DNA from: Sitta carolinensis
Lineage: Eukaryota > Chordata > Aves > Passeriformes > Sittidae
Direction: 5' to 3'
Length of the DNA stretch: 64,000 nucleotides
Assembly: GCA_032173965.1 (NCBI GenBank)
Contig: JAVUNC010000006.1
Span: 35,497,870-35,561,869, forward strand
Numbering within the stretch: position 1 is the first letter of the stretch; the number at the start of each line of letters is the position of its first letter. This document shows positions 1 through 13,408 of the stretch, one piece after another. The notes below the pieces were generated by a model that saw only the letters and a list, made by a program, of their open reading frames with translations, had not been told where the DNA came from and ran no database searches. A program made the position numbers and the translations under genes.

Positions 1-2926
1 GACAATTTTAGATATCAGGCACAAACCTTTCTGAGATGCCATGGTATGGGGAATGTTGTGGTAAAAAAAAAATAGTACCCAGGACAATAAAGAAAACAGC
101 CATTCTCAAGTAACTGTTGGAACTGGACTTAGGAAGTGAAGTAATTGAAATGAAACACTATTAGCCAGAAGGGGAAACATAAAGCACTAGCTGGAGGAAA
201 ATGAAATGACAAATGGAGACCGTGCTGGGCAATAGGCACTAGTGCAACTAAAATGACAACAATAACAAAAGATAAAATCTATAGCTGTTCTACAGAGCCA
301 GTTTTGTGGGTAGATAGAACCTAAATATCCTGGATTATGTATTTTTATTAATACTTTATTTTGCTAGTGATTACTCTCAATTGTGGATAGATCATGGAGA
401 ACGTATTTGGAAAGCCTCTCCTGATGTCAGCAGTTTCTTCGATTTCATGGGCAAGGTGTATAATTACATAACCTCTAGTATTTCCCATACATGTAATAAT
501 TTCATTGTCTTGAAGACAGTGGCTGTTATTGTGGTAGATTCAATTGCTGTGTGCTCCAAACTTATATCTATTCTTCAAGCTGACGCTCTCATGGAAACTG
601 GACCCAGACTTTTAAACTGCTTTTGATCTGAAATTACTTCAGTTTAGATTGTAAAATTCCATTCATGAAAAGGGAATGTGAAACAACAGAAGGCAAACTT
701 CTTAAAGGTAATTCTTATCTACAGATTGCTGTACTGACATTACAGAATGTAAATCTGTAAATTTGTAAATATGTCATAGATTTAAAAATAAAAAAAAGAC
801 AAAGCAACAAACAAATCCAACAATATTCACACATTCAAAGGGTATTATTGAAATACAGAAAGATTAACCTGACACAGCACAGCTCTTTCTACTAAAAGAT
901 TTTTCTATTGCATGTTTTAAACACAATGTCACATAAGAACAAAACCATTTTTCCTTCCTCACAGGAGGCTGCACAAAGCATTAAAGCATTTAGTATCTGC
1001 TTCAATATCCTTTACTGTGCAGAGCGTCCTGAATCTCAGGTGAATATCCCATTTCATTCACAGCCAGCAATCATGCTGGGGAAACCAGCTCATCTATGCT
1101 TTGGACCTCTGACTCCTGCTGTAACTCTTCAATCTGTCTTTCTGTTTCTGTGTGTGACATTTTATGCCCTTTCATTCATTCCAAATAGGTTTTCTCTTTA
1201 ACCTTGTGGTAGCAAAATATTTCATTGTATTTGAAACAAATGGCATTTGGTAATTGGCAATGCACTAAGTGGCAAAGGGCACCTCCAGTAATTTACTTGA
1301 ATGCTGTTTGAAGCTGAAATAATTTGATTTCAGAAAAGGGTTATAAGCATACTAACAGTGTCTTCTGAGCCATTAGTGTAAAGAGGCTGTCTTGGCTCTG
1401 CACTTTGCTTTAAAATTAATAATCAACACCTATTGATAAGTAGAATAAGTATTAAAGGCTTAAGGGGGTTTGGAAGTATTTTTCATAGCTGTTTTTCTTG
1501 TCTAGGTTATATAGTCACTTTATTGTAACTTTAAATTTCAGTTTTTAATAAAAAATTCAAAAGATTTCTCGTGCTGAAATTGTAGTTTTCTGCCAATCCT
1601 AAGTATTATCTGTATGCACACATGACAGAGAAAGAAAATGAAGTATAAGTATACATTTATGTGTGAACCAAAAGGGCATATGTACAAGATTCACTGTGGA
1701 TGAAAAGGCAATGTGAGCCCTGAGGCTGTGTATAGGGCTCAGAGTTGGACAGTAAACCTTACGATGCTTGAACAAAAGCATTGAAAGATATGATTGACTA
1801 TATGAACTTTACATGAAGTGAACTGTGTGTCCTAAGTTTCTCCTTCTTCAAAGTGGAAATGAAGAATTCATTCCATGGAGCATTTTGTAGCCTTTAAATA
1901 CGTATTTCAGACAAGGAGGACAAGCAGAACAGGGCGTCTTGCTAGCTTCTATTATTTTCTTCTGTTTACATAAAAATGTAAAGATTTGTTTTGGCCAAGT
2001 CTATCGTATTTAAGCTGGTCTTATTCATCTAAGCTGGCATTATTATCTAATAATTACCAAAACATAGGTTATGTATGCTTACATAAGCAAACATTTTGTT
2101 AAGTTACAGGTGGGAATTACTTGCCTAAGCAGAAAACGAAGGGAATAAGGAGAAAGGCATATGTACCTGAAGTGAATTGCAAAAAGATCTGACTGACAAA
2201 CCCCCCCAGAAATAGAAGAACTTTCTAGATGTATATTTTGATATGTAGCTCAAATTTTCTTTTGCCTCCTAATTCTCAAACCATTTAATTTTCATTCACA
2301 ACAATTCTAATTAATTTACATGTCATTATACAATGCTGATGGTATGTTTAGTGACAAGAATCACATAAGCCTGCAGGTTCAGCAACAGTTCAACTAACAG
2401 ATAGATGTTTCTTCCTTCTTAATGGCATTAATTTGGGTGACATTTGGCTTTTAGTGCACATTATTCATGCTCAATTATGGTGGAGTAGATAAAGAATTGA
2501 AAGACACAATCACATCTGTGCTCCTGAATGAAAAGGCTTTGCGACACGCTTGTAGAGACTGAAGTGTCATCTAAGTGAATTAATTATAACAATATGTTTC
2601 CCAATTCAATCTGGCAATTATTTCCTTTTCAGAATAGCCAGCTTTGATTTTGTTTACAGATTTTATACAAACTTTGCAACAGACCCATAACCATGTCACC
2701 AATTCATTGCTTGTCTGAAGATCTAGGGAGACAGCTGTGCAGCTGCAGAGGTTACAGCAGAATTGAGCCTGGGGAGGGAGTGGGGTGGTCTCCATTCTCT
2801 GCCATTGCTGGAGAACATTAGGACAAGTCTATCTGAATTGTGGATCATATTTCTGAATATGGATCATGAATGAGGGACCCCTCATGACTCTGGTACTCAG
2901 TCATTCCAGTTCTGAACTCTTAGTAC
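1..2926. other. intergenic, nothing recognised
   Basis: AT-rich non-coding DNA. The open frames here are short (under 100 codons), show no recognisable domains and have no convincing exon structure. By human synteny the gene expected on this side is KCNK10, but I found none of its conserved two-pore channel motifs. Confidence 0.6.
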
Positions 2927-3036
2927 ATCACAGAATCTCAGAATCACGGAATAAACTGAGCAGGAAGGGACCCACAAGGATCATCGAGTCCAACTGCTGG
3001 CCCTGCACAGCACCACCCCTAGGAGTCTCACATGTC
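2927..3036 (-). mobile_element. CR1 LINE 3' fragment
   Basis: The plus strand reads as the reverse complement of a CR1 3' end: it opens with the degenerate CACAGAATC-type terminal repeats, then a GGAAGGGACC block, GATCATCGAGTCCAACT and CCCTGCACAG. This wording is typical of avian CR1 tails. It is about 110 bp, severely 5'-truncated and diverged, so probably old. Confidence 0.8.
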
Positions 3037-6000
3037 GGCCAATAGCACATAAGATTTGTGTGGTAAGCCACAGTTTGATTGATTTTCATAAAGGATTTTG
3101 ATCATGTTGAAGTCTTTAGAACAAAAAAAGGCTGAACTTGGCTCATGTTTGTCAGTAATGATTTTTTGTTAGACTGTTAGACTTTTTAAACTTAACTCCA
3201 TTTTAAACTCCATTAAAGAATGGAGAAATGCAGGTTGAGGGTGGAATTTTTTAATTGAAATGTTAGGTGTCTCATAGTTATTCAATAAATGAATCTATCA
3301 TGATAGTGCTGTTTCCAGAGAAACTTTGGAAGTTGTTCCGTAGAAACAAGATGAAGATCAATTATTTCCTGCAAAAGTAGAATACACTTACAGAGTGGCA
3401 ATGGCACGCAAAGGAGTAGTGGCAAGGATAGGATTTTTTCCCTTTTGTATATCATTCATAGTAATCAGCTGCTTCTTTCTTTCTCCTAATAGATGGATTA
3501 TGAGGAGAAAGTGCTATTTATATAAGAAGAGATGTTTTCTTGCAAGTATATGCCCTTTTCCTATATGGTGTGGAAATATCTTTAAAAAAGGTGTACTCTC
3601 TGTGCCAGTGTGACATCAAGAACAATCTCACAGCAAAGGAGGTCCCTTTCTAGATGGTTCCTACCACAGGGCAGACTTCCTCTGATGACTCAGCCAAAAG
3701 TTGTGGGTTTGCTTTATCTGTAAACACTGCTAATGGCCATCAATAGCAAATCCCAGGGGAATTCAGAGCCCTTCCTTCAGCAACATAAGAAAAAAATAGA
3801 TTTTTACAGGTGAAAGAACAGCATGAAATGCTGCAGAAATTACTGCTTTAATGATTCATGAATCTAATTATTATTGTTATTAATGATGATACCGTGCTTA
3901 GAGCCATTAGTACACATCTTAAATAAATGCAGGGAAAGCACTATTTTATATCCTGGAATTACACAGTCTAAGGGATATTCATAAGTAGAAAGCTGCATTA
4001 TAATAATATGCATTTTGGTTGTTATATCAAATATAACATCAAATTCTGCTGAATTTGTCTAATTTTTGGATTTGCTTATAAATCTTAATTAGCCACTGCG
4101 GAATTGAATGCAAATAAAAGATTACTGAAAACAAAATAAAATGTTTCGATAAAACCTGTAAAATTATGAGAATGAATTCTGTCACTTATTAAGAATAATA
4201 GATTAATTGCCTTTAGGTTTCACTACAGTCATAGCACAAAAGCACATTTTATTCCTGGTTTTCAATATTAAGAGCAAGTTGGCTTTGTATTTGCCTGCGA
4301 GCAAGGGCCTATGACCCTTGACTCTTATGGAGATGTCATCAGTACATATTAGTCAAGGAAGCTTCTCATTTGGCAATGCCCTCCATGCTCTGAAGATGGA
4401 TGGGCAATTGTCTTCAAAAATTATGTGTTTATGTAAAATGCAGCCTGGCTTTGTCACTTTCACCACCAACGTGTCATATGCATCACCAATTACACATATA
4501 CAGGAACTGTTTCCTTTGGAGGTGTTGAGGTCTTGATGAAAAACATCCCATCACCAATGAAGAGAGCTACAAAGCAGCTGAAGAAATGTTTATCCTCAAC
4601 AGAACTGGAAACCATTTGCTGTATTCTAGTGACCTATCTGAATACCTCCACACCCCACACCCCTCATCCCTCACCTCCAGTGGAAACAATAAGTCTAAGA
4701 GAAAACCTGATAGCCCAATGGGAACCAGTCCCTGCTACTGTTGCTGGACAAATGGAAACTCAGAGATTTTCATAGTGAGAGGCCTGAAGATCCCTCTGTG
4801 CTCTTTCATTCTGAAATACCTCAGTAATTCTATGTGTTAACCAATAATGTGTTACAAAAAAAAAAACCCAAAACCTCACAGCTGTTAAAATATTAAAATA
4901 ATGTTTTTCCAATTATCTCCTATCATAAATATTCAGTTTTAAATCACACACAACACACACTGAGCCTCATGCTCCTGTGTATTTTTGTCCCAGTCCTTGG
5001 TGTTGAGTTACTGATTTCAGCATTAGTGGCTGTAGCTGTGATACTGAGGGAGCAGCAGGAATGAAACTTCAAGGCACAGCGTGTTCCCCCCTTCATGTTG
5101 CACAGAGCAGATAAAGCATGCTCCTGTACTAGCTGTGCAGGAGAAGGGGCAGCTACAGCTCCTTCGGCCACTGTAGAAAATCTCTGCTTACATTCAGGAT
5201 AAGTGGCAAGGATTCAGTCACTCATGGGTCATCACAATCTATCCTCCTTGTCTATCCTGCATTCTTTGAATGCAGAATATTTATGGGGAAAAATAGATTA
5301 TAGGTTTTTGGAAATTACCTTACCTCATTTTAGAGACTCCAAGTGACAATGTTGCTGCCAAGGAGCTAACCAATGTTTAAATACCATTGTTGTAAGGAAA
5401 TGGCCTTTTCCACATGTCAAAGTGCACCTTCTAAGCCACTTGGACCTGTGATCCTTTCTGGGGAGTCAGGCAGATAAGCTTCTCCTGTCACGCACACCTT
5501 TTCAATGTCTAAACATGTAAGAAAGTGATCAAATTACTTCTCAGCTTTCCTCTTGGGTGATCAAATATCTTGAATCCTTGAGACACGCAATATGTTTTTC
5601 TAGTCCCTGGATCTTCTTTTGTGAAATTTAGACTGTGCAGCAGAAAGCAATTCACATCTTTTAAAAATTGGCATGCACATAAGATTTTATCATACAAAAT
5701 AACCAGCAGAGAGATGCTTCTCTCCTATTGGGGAGTCATCTGTGCTTCAGTTCTAATAAATATTTCTCTTCACTGATGTATTGCCAAAATGTCATAAGTG
5801 TTGAACACTACATTTATTTAGCCTTAGAGGCGCATATAAAAGAGTTTTAATTCTTTCTGGGAATGACTCTGCCATAGTTTGTGGTACTAACAAAGATTTG
5901 GATTATACCTCATGTATTCATTTCCAGTCAAACCAAGAAGAAATGCATTATTTCACAGGTGTGCCTTCTCTGGGTTACTAACACAGGACTTCAGCTTTTT

Positions 6001-8287
6001 CTACCTGAAAGGTCAGTAATTTAGCAATGCCAGCTAGCTGGCTCTTTGCTTTTAACTCATTAATGTAATACAGGGCAGCTATATCCAGAATGGCTATTAT
6101 GGAATATATATGTCATGCCCATCTGTTACAGTAGGATATTGAGAGCCTAGAGAGGATGATTCACAGTTCTGAGGCAATGTCCTATGGAAAGTATACAGCA
6201 TGGTGGCAGATGGGAAGAGATGGATCTGAGCAGATGGATCTGGGTGTGGTTTATGTCTCACGTGCTGGTTAACACTGGGACAGAGCACTGGGGATAATTT
6301 CTTGCCAGCAGGAACAGCCTGCAATGTGCACTTGTAGCAATCACCAGCAGATACCAAAATAATTCTGCTGAGGAGGCAGGCGTGCTCACAGTGCTGCTCA
6401 CCCCAGCACGAGCACTGGCACAGCAGCTGCACAGGAATAGCCAGGGGCAGTATTTTGCTTTCAGAATAGAATGACAGAGTGAGAAACCACATAACACGTT
6501 CAGCTATGACTGCTGATAGTATCTGAGTGTATTCTGGATTGACTGACAGGGCTCTCCAGATGTCCACAGTTACTAGACAGTGACAGTGAGGTGACAAGTA
6601 CATTGACAGCAGAATGCACTGTACCATGTCATCTCCTGAAATGATGATAAGTACAGGAGTGCCAGAACTTGATTGAAGAAAGCAGTTCTTGGTAATTAGA
6701 GATCATAGTTTCACTTGCATTACAATATTTTCAAACAATATATTAATACTTGTGATGCTCCATAAAAGCATACGGCCTGACCAAATGAAATGTTTAGCAA
6801 TGACACTGCTATGGAAAAATTAATCACACTGATTAAATACTACTTTCTATTTAAAATTTGAACTTGCCATTACTAATATCACACGTGCTACTCATTTGAT
6901 GGAATAGAGCACAGCTCAAAGCTCAGCAAACTCCCCAGGAATCTTTCCTCACAATCTGGCAGGAGCTAGTTTATGCCTTTTGTACACTCATACTGACTTT
7001 GGAAAGAAAGTGCATGAAAAATACGTTAACAAGGTGAGACAAGATGATGAGAAAGAGAAATAAGTAATATACCTTGCCACAGGTGCTTCCCTTCACTGCT
7101 GCTATACCTAAGGGAAACAATTTTATTTTTACACCTAGCTGAATTAATTTACTGAATTGGTGTATGCTATAGTTAAAAGTCATCATGTACATGTAATTTC
7201 TAGTAGCTGCATATTTTGTGTGAATTCTTAAGTCCCATAGATAAAAAATGAGAGCCATGTTGGAGACAAAGGGGTTCTTCCATTCTGGGCTGAGATGATG
7301 ACTTCTTTAATATCCTCTTTATAGGAATCTTTGTGGTTTAGCACCTCATATGAAATTTAATACTTTTTCACAAATAGCTGACAGCAAAGAAGAAATACAA
7401 TTATCTCAGGACAAAGAAGTTATTTTTAGAGCTCTGTATTGTCTGCCAGACATCAGTCTTTTATAATACTTGATATATGCATGACATATATAACACATAT
7501 ATAATTGGACTGCTTGCTGCACTTGTATTCAGACTCTGATCTTATTTATATCTTTGTTGTGGGAGATTTATATCCAGGTGTGGTGGCTGATGAGCTCAGC
7601 CATAGCCTTTTTTGTCTGACACAGTCACTGGTAAGGCAAATCCTATTGGTAGGAGCAGTTTGCTAGTCGTTAATATAGGGAAAAAAAGTGTATTTGGAAA
7701 ATAACAGCCATTAAATCTCTGCTTTAAAATTAATTAGAAAACAGGGACTGTGTTGGTGATGTATGTTTAAGATGACATAATACTGGTTAGGTAGGAGTGG
7801 CCATACAATACAGGACGATGGCTTCCCATAATTCAGGGAAGGACATTTCCTTGGCTACAGTGTCTCTCTGCAAAGCCATTTTCCAGCAGTCTTAGATATC
7901 TGTGACTGCATGAGTATACCTGCACACATGCTGCTCCCCTGCTGTCTGCATGCACTGTGCCCTCAAGGAGAAGTGATGCCCAAAAGGAGAAAAGAGAAAA
8001 ACAACATCCCAGGATGGCAACGTGGCAGGAGAGGGGAGAGTGTGGGCATAGTGACTCTAGCCCAGCAGACACTCAGCACAGCATCAGGGCTCTCTGTTCC
8101 TTTAGTATCTATCATCATGTTCCCACAGAACCAAATTTTTCAGATACCTTCCTTATTGATAAAGCTTTTGGGCACATATTTTCTTGTTCTGTCTTGAATG
8201 GCATAGAGTGAAAATTATCAGGATGTGTTTTTTCTTTTGGTAAATTACACAACCATTTATTCTTGAAAAAATATTGTGTAAGTGGGA

Positions 8288-8337
8288 AATAATAATTATT
8301 AATATTACTATTATTAACAATAATAATAGTAATAATG
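8288..8337. repeat. AAT/ATT-rich simple repeat
   Basis: About 50 bp of imperfect AAT and ATT triplets (aataataattattaatatt and similar), with inverted AAT/ATT halves able to pair. It encodes the run of tyrosines at the end of a minus-strand open frame, an argument that this end of that frame is not real coding sequence. Confidence 0.8.
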
Positions 8338-11300
8338 TTGGTGGGAGCTACTGAGAACATTACCAAAATATATTCCGAGATTAAAAACTAAATCTGTTTC
8401 CAACACTTGAACAATTCCTGAAGCTGAAATCATGTTTTCTTGATAAGTATTTATACTTCCAGCATCTGAACACACCACTGGTCCTCCTGACACATAATTG
8501 ATTAGTTCTACTTTTGTTGTTGATAAGCATTGCTGGAATTCTTGACAACTACAGACCCCAACACAGTCAATACTGATTGAGGTGAGAGCAGGAATCCTCC
8601 CTGCATTCAGATCTGCATTCATAACTATTCCAAGGTTGTAAAAGAAAGGAATGGAAAGGCTTTTTGTGTGTCTTGTATGAAGCTCCATGGTCACTAGCTA
8701 GGAGACCATTTAAATGGGTAAAGCACATACAGTTATTTGAACACCTCAAATGAACAACACTGCAATGCTTATATATCTACAAAACATTTCAAAGGAAATA
8801 AAGACATTTAATACTTTTCTCATTGCTACTCACATCTGAAAATATGGAGAAAATTTATTTTTTCCCTGCTTTTCATTGTAAGACGAAAAATCTTGTTTAA
8901 ATAAGTAGTTGTTGTTCCTGCCCAACATAGCACTCTACAGTTATTCTGTGTTTATGCACATATAATTTTTATATGTTGTAAGAGATCAGCAAGATTCTTC
9001 TTCTTATCTTTTCTGATCAAGCTGATTTATTTATGTGTAGTAATTTCTTGAAATTCAGTATGAATTTAGATCATCCTCATAGTATTCTAAAGCACAGACA
9101 TGATGTTTATTGTAGTAAACAACTTTTAATTTTAAAATTGCACTTTCCAAATTACTTCAGTTGCATATTAAAGATCTTTTCAGAGAAATAACTAACAGAG
9201 ACAAAACTAGTCCAAATAAAAGTAAAATAAAAAGAGGGAAAAGCACAGAAAATTGCAGTAACAAGGAACCTGGGTTGCCTGACATTCATTTATTTTGCCA
9301 TCACATTCATATGAAACTTCATGGTTGTTGGCCCTGGAGTTCATTTAAGCTCTAAAAAAATTTTCCTGAATCCTGCATGTGGCTGCCATTGTGGTAAATA
9401 TGTCATTTCTGACCTAGCCAAAATACTGATACCTAGTGAGCATTTTTTTTTTTTTTCCCCAACAACTGGACAGCTCCATGTACTGTGCCATGGCTCAGGG
9501 CTACTTATGTTAGTAGTAAAGATGTGAGGAGTTAAGCAGAGATTTTTTAATAAATATTCTTCAGGACATATAAATGAAATAATTCATTTCCAGAGAATGA
9601 ACTCTGGAAAAAGGAAAAGGAAGCAAATGTACATAAGGGCTAGTGAAATGCAGGCAGAAGAAAAAGGAAGAGAAGCCTAAGGCTTCATATCATTTGGACT
9701 TGCACAGCATAACACTGAAGATTTTTCTTTGTTAAATATAATGTTTAGATACACATGACAGAACTAGAAAACTGAGAGCCGATGGTGTGCTGCTGTAGAC
9801 AGCTCTCAAGGCTCACTGTTGGGCCCATTGTTTTTTGCTCCTGGGTCTGATGACTGACAGCCTGGCAGCTGGCTGGAGGTTGGGAGGACCACGGTGGCTC
9901 ACCGCAGCCCATGTGAACTCGGGGCACTGGCTGGCTCTGTCCCCCAACTTCCTTTACTTCTGTTTAAGAAACACAGCTTTAAACTAGGAATGCTTTTTTT
10001 GCTTTTCCATAAAGCCTAAACAGAGCAAAATCGCCATCTAGTGAGGATACTCTCTCAGCTCACTCATTTTACACAAGGCTTTTGTAAGTACAACTGAGAT
10101 AATATTGCACTGCATTTCATTTTGAGTGACAACAATAAACGATATCTTGCAAGAAAAAACCCCAAGAATTTAAGGAAAAATGCATTTGCTTAAGTGACAG
10201 GAATACAGGCAATTTCTATAAAATAATATGTATCCAAGCACAGGTGTTCCTACCACCTCTCTCTGCAATCTTTAAGTTGCTAACTTTATTGTCTTCAGAA
10301 TGTATTTACAGGAATCTTGAGCGGAGAGCCAGATTTAATGTCTGCATTGAGTGTCTTATGCCTCCTGCATAGGTAGTGCTCCAAAGAAGTGTCCAAGTTC
10401 TTGATCCTTTTTTCTCTGAATGAATTGTTAAAAATAAACTAACTGTATAATTGGCTAAAACCTGAAGAAGTATCCAGAAATGGTTTCACTTTTAGTAGTC
10501 TGTAACGAATTGAAGTGAATCTGCAACAAAGAAAAGATAAACCTGTATGTACTACATTAGCAAGTGTTTGAGAGGCTTCCAGCTAAATCCATTTTGCAGG
10601 TTCCTTTTGCTTGATCTGATTGCTTATTTCCACCTTGACACACCATATGTAAGTTGTTTCCTGTTACATTGAAGAAATAAACTGACTATTAAGGTTTAAA
10701 AAAATGCATAGCAAATCACTCTTTAAGATTTTATTTAAAAATCAATTACAGTTAAATATACTATATTTTAGATTCTCCTTTCCTGTTCTACATGTAGTCT
10801 TTTAAATTTAACTTTATAAAACTGTACAGTTATGAACATAAAACACAAGAAAAAGTAAGGGAAAATATACACAAACCTCCAAATACAAGAGCTGTGACTT
10901 TCAGATAACCACATGAAAGAATTCTGAAGAAATCATGAGTATAAACAACAGTGAGATAGGAAGAATCAGTATTTTTTCCCCTCAGATAAAGTTGTTTTTC
11001 TTGACTTGCCTTGGTAGAGATAGAGTTCTGGTGCTTACTGCTGATGAATATTTCTAGATCTTTTTGAAACTGCATATGTCAGCTTTATATAAAATTAAAA
11101 TTTGAATCTACTAGCAGTTTACTAGGGATCAAAAAAAACCTATAGGATTTTTTTTTCCCTCTCCAAACAGAGGTATAATTTTGAACTGCTAAATGATACT
11201 GCCTAAATTTATTTCCTACTTTCCACAGAAGTAAATCATCCTCTGAGTTTGAACATTAGACTTCATGATGAAATGGTCTTCTCAAACAGAGCACGGGGAT

Positions 11301-12338
11301 TATTCATAGCTGCAAAATTCAATGCAAAGTTGCACATGGAGTCACAGGCAATACACAATACATTTCACAATATACTGTAGTATCTTACTCCTTCTGTTAT
11401 GTTATGAGGTCCAAGTCATACGTGAACAGGGTTGAGATCCTACATTGTGAGCCAGCAGCCATCAGATGGGGAAGGAAGACTGGCACTGATCACATCAGAA
11501 CAGCTGTCCAAGAAATTATATCCTGCATTTCACACATTTCTGGCACAAACTCTGCAACAAATGTGACTGCAGCATTGTTTCCACGTATAATATCTCAGGA
11601 TGAAGCTTTTTCCTATGTTGGTTGTGCTCCACAGAACCTATATTAGGTTCATGGACACTGAGCTGCCAGACAGTGACATGCGCTTTCTTGTTCTCTGCAT
11701 GCCAAAGAGAGCTGGACATGTTTGCATGGGGTTACCATGAAAACATCAGCAGTCCTCAATAGTTTGACCTTTTCCAGGTATTTTCCTGCTGCAATACATT
11801 CTGAGAAAGAGTGGAAACTTTGGTTTACTGTGGATTATTTATTGGGTTGCACTGCATGAGGATAAGCAAAGACAGTGAAGCAATGTGTTTTATGCTCCCA
11901 TTCTGGGTATACAATGAATCTCAGGAAAGGCTTGGTAGGTATTTGGCAGAGTTAAGAGTTCCTTTTGCCCCTAAGATCTTCCTTTTTATTTTAGAGTTTT
12001 TGGGTCTCCTGTGGTGAAATGATAACTAGGAAGATGAATTGCCATAGGCCAGACTACTTGTTCAGACATAGGAGACCTGGTACCTCAAATTAGGATACTC
12101 ATCTCAGTCTCACCAGTTGATTTCATTTAAGGATGTGAGCCTAAGGATGTGAGTCTAAGGAATTCCTGATTTACAGGATCAACAGCATATTCCTCACAGT
12201 GTTTCCTCTTGCATATAAGTAATTATGTAAAACAGAACACAGCATATGGATCTCTCCTTTAGACTGCAGCTTTCTGGATTTAGTACTTGTTGGGACATCT
12301 GGTAAGGTACCAGCTATCAGATAAAGGAAACTGTGGTG

Positions 12339-12364
12339 ATTGAATGATATATATATCATTCAAT
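12339..12364. repeat. 26-bp perfect palindrome
   Basis: The sequence runs ATTGAATGATATA and then its exact reverse complement, with no spacer. The centre is an alternating TA tract. The symmetry breaks at 12338/12365. No gene or mobile-element boundary was recognised next to it. Confidence 0.85.
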
Positions 12365-12721
12365 ATATACCTGAGATATGCCTAGGATTGAGATGCAAAA
12401 ACCTCTGTGCTAAAATGCTAGAAATTTGAAATAAGGTTGGTCCTGGGTGTAGTTCTTCATGTGGGGTCAGAAAGACAGCCATTACTTTGTCCCCCTGTTG
12501 TTAAAAGGAAGTTTTTTTTTTAAACAGGGAGAAATGGCAGGTAAGGCCAAGATTCTACAAGAAATCAAAATAAGGCTGCAGCTGGTATGAAATATAGCAC
12601 AAATTTAGGGATAATAGGACCATCTCTCATGAAAAACTTGTGCAAGTCATTGTTTATGTTAAGTGAACTTCAGTAAGTAATTTGAAAGGCAACATGCCAT
12701 ATCTAAATGATCTGAAGAATC

Positions 12722-13408
12722 ATCATAGAATCACAGAATGGCTTGGGCTTGAAGGCACCTCAGAGATCACCTGGTTCCAAGCCCCCTGCCATGGGCAGGG
12801 AAAGCTTCCAGCAGATTAAGTTGCTCCAAGCTCCATTCAACCTGGCCTTGAACACCTCCAGAGATGGGGCATCGACCACTTATTTGGGCAACTTGTTCCA
12901 GTGCATCACCACCCTCACAGGAAAGAGTTTCTTCCCAGTATCTAACTTAAACCTACTTTCTCTCTGTTTGAAGCCCTTCCCCCTTGTCCTATCTCTACAT
13001 GCCCTTACAGAGAGTCCCTCTCCATCTTTCTCACAGGCCTCCTTCAGGTACTGGAAGGTCACAATTAGGTCATCCCAAAGCCTTCTCTTTGCCAGGCTGA
13101 GAAAACGCAAACCTCTCAGCCTTTCTTCATAGGAGAGCTGCTCTATTCCACTAATCACCTTGGTGCCCCTCCTCTGGCCTCCCTCTGACAGGGCCATGTC
13201 CTTCCTGTGCTGGGGACTCCAGAGCTGGGTACAGCACTGCAGGTGGGGTCTCACCGGAGCAGAGCAGAGCAGAGCAGAGGGAGGAATCCCCTCCCTTGCC
13301 CCGCTGCCCACACTGCTTTGGATGCAGGACAGGATTGGCTTTCTGAGCTGTGAGTGCACATTGCAGGGTTGTGTCCAGTCTCTTATCCATCAGCACCCCA
13401 CAAAGGTT
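12722..13408 (-). mobile_element. CR1 LINE, 3' part (about 690 bp)
   Basis: The plus strand starts with CATAGAATCACAGAATGG (reverse complement of the CR1 terminal repeats). It continues through CR1 tail landmarks: the GGCACCTCAGAGATC block, CTGCCATGGGCAGGG, CCTGGCCTTGAACACCTCCAG, the CCCTTGTCCT block, GTACTGGAAGG, CCAGGCTGA and TCATAGGAGAG, then GGGTCTCACC and CTTATCCATCAGCACC. It is the longest CR1 copy in the window. Open frames of 95-159 codons inside it are by-products of the CR1 sequence, not host genes. A short AGAGC tandem array (about 13256-13278) lies within it. Confidence 0.92.

Larger units (their letters stand above)
3037..12721. other. intergenic, no gene recognised
   Basis: This 9.7 kb AT-rich stretch has no recognisable gene. 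Two minus-strand open frames stand out by length, 6097-6627 (176 codons, ATG start) and 8314-8688 (about 124 codons), but neither resembles a family I know. An AAT-rich simple repeat (8288-8337) and a 26-bp palindrome (12339-12364) are listed separately. Confidence 0.5.

Noticed and set aside
1..12721. KCNK10, the expected syntenic neighbour
   Set aside because: No pore-loop or transmembrane exon of a two-pore potassium channel was seen. The gene probably lies outside the window; a 3' UTR alone could not be recognised.
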